Source of the DNA: an uncultured Flavobacteriales bacterium
GTDB lineage: Bacteria; Bacteroidota; Bacteroidia; Flavobacteriales; Crocinitomicaceae
DNA: 6,274 bases
Direction of reading: 5' to 3'
Assembly: GCA_946479125.1 (NCBI GenBank)
Contig: CAMLET010000206.1
Location: 1 to 6,274 of the forward strand
Made by a program: the position numbers and the translations under genes
Notes under the pieces: model-generated
What the model was told of the DNA's origin: nothing
Seen by the model: the letters and a program-made list of their open reading frames with translations, nothing else
The model's database searches: none
Shown: positions 5,496 to 6,274 of the stretch, piece after piece
Layout of the letters: each line of letters starts with the position of its first letter
How positions within the stretch are numbered: position 1 is the stretch's first letter

Positions 5496-6274
5496 TCAGG
5501 TTTGAATAACACCTACGTTATACGGTTTTTCTGCTTTTTTATGGTTTGCCATAGAGATTCCTTGTGACAAAACTTCACGGGTTTTTGCAGGGTCGATGAT
5601 AGCATCCAACCAAATACGCGAAGCCGCATAGTAAGGGGAAATCTGGGCATCGTAGCGAGCTTTGATTGTATCGAACAATTCTTTTTCTCTTTCAGGAGTA
5701 ATTTCCTCGCCTTTTGCCTGTAATGAAGCTACTTCAATTTGCAACAATACTTTTGCTGCGGCAGCTCCACTCATTACAGCTACTTCTGCAGTCGGCCATC
5801 CAACAATCAATCGTGGGTCATACGCTTTTCCACACATCGCGTAGTTTCCTGCACCATATGAATTTCCGATGACAACAGAGAATTTTGGAACAACGCTATT
5901 TGCCATAGCATTCACCATTTTTGCTCCATCCTTAATAATTCCGGCATGTTCAGATTTAGATCCAACCATAAATCCGGAAACGTCATGCAAGAAAACAAGC
6001 GGAATGTTCTTCTGATTACAGTTCATTACAAAACGAGCCGATTTATCAGCTGAGTCGTTGTAAATAACACCACCAAATTGCATTTCACCTTTTGCGTTTT
6101 TAGATAGTTCACGCTGATTAGCCACAATTCCAACACTCCAGCCATCGATACGAGCGTATGCTGTAACAATGGTTTTTCCGTAATCTTCTTTGTATTGAAT
6201 TAAACTTCCTTCGTCAACAATACAATCCAGAATATCCAGAACATTATATGGTTTGTGACGTTCTCCGGGAAGAA
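5496..6274 (-). CDS. Acyl-CoA carboxylase, carboxyltransferase (beta) subunit, C-terminal 258 residues
   Basis: The frame is open from the right edge to TGA at 5498-5496, so the 5' half lies outside the window; family members are about 510-545 residues. The protein transfers carboxyl from biotin, carried on a partner subunit, to an acyl-CoA, in leucine or propionate-type metabolism in the cytoplasm. Visible residues (numbered from the first full codon) show the start of the C-terminal carboxyltransferase domain (LPGERHKPYNVLDIL, 1-15) and YGKTIVTAYARIDGWSVGIVAN (34-55, quoted in part). These are followed by FLHDVSGFMVGS, which matches the FLxNxTGFMVG segment, and by GAGNYAMCGKAYDPR. The GAGNY-MCG form is typical of methylcrotonyl-CoA and geranyl-CoA carboxylase beta subunits, whereas propionyl-CoA carboxylases usually have GGAYDVM, so an MccB-like role is favoured. 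The C-terminal SPYYAASRIWLDAIIDPAKTR is the usual domain end. The substrate is not proven. The GTG at 6125 is internal, not a start. Confidence 0.93.
   Translation of the reverse strand, partial: LPGERHKPYNVLDILDCIVDEGSLIQYKEDYGKTIVTAYARIDGWSVGIVANQRELSKNAKGEMQFGGVIYNDSADKSARFVMNCNQKNIPLVFLHDVSGFMVGSKSEHAGIIKDGAKMVNAMANSVVPKFSVVIGNSYGAGNYAMCGKAYDPRLIVGWPTAEVAVMSGAAAAKVLLQIEVASLQAKGEEITPEREKELFDTIKARYDAQISPYYAASRIWLDAIIDPAKTREVLSQGISMANHKKAEKPYNVGVIQT

Noticed and set aside
6123..6125. GTG as a possible start of a 209-residue carboxyltransferase gene
   Set aside because: The same frame continues upstream to the window edge with conserved carboxyltransferase sequence (including YGKTIVTAYARIDGW), so this codon is an internal valine.

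Overview
The window looks like a piece of a Bacteroidota chromosome, probably Flavobacteriales. It is AT-rich, and all five recognisable genes lie on the minus strand. Supporting signs are a long regulator-propeller sensor with a Y_Y_Y domain, an M13 metallopeptidase lipoprotein, and a candidate promoter with a TAnnTTTG -7 box instead of an E. coli-type -10 box. The lineage is inferred from gene families and promoter style, not from a marker gene.

In the direction of transcription (from 6274 down to 1) the layout is as follows. The 3' half of an acyl-CoA carboxylase carboxyltransferase (beta) subunit ends at 5496. An 84-bp gap holds an imperfect hairpin built from 7-bp repeats. Next come elaA, a GNAT acetyltransferase, and pepO, an M13 zinc endopeptidase lipoprotein; they overlap by ATGA and are probably translationally coupled. 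A 106-bp gap carries two hairpins and a good -7 promoter element. It is followed by a 184-residue secreted protein of unknown function. A 240-bp gap then holds a short relic that reads like the last codons of pepO, an intrinsic terminator and a 15-bp direct repeat. Last is a large sensor gene that starts at TTG and runs off the left edge.

The genes do not form one obvious pathway. The carboxylase is central acyl-CoA metabolism (leucine or propionate type). ElaA is a cytoplasmic acetyltransferase. PepO and the 184-residue protein are exported, and the left-hand gene is a periplasmic-sensing regulator. The window is mostly ordinary chromosome and I found no defence system, mobile element or CRISPR array.

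The most notable observation is a short stretch directly after the stop codon of the 184-residue gene. It translates to VAKIW-stop, the exact C-terminus of the neighbouring PepO, and its three base differences from the pepO end are all synonymous. This suggests that the small secreted gene sits where a second pepO copy once ended.
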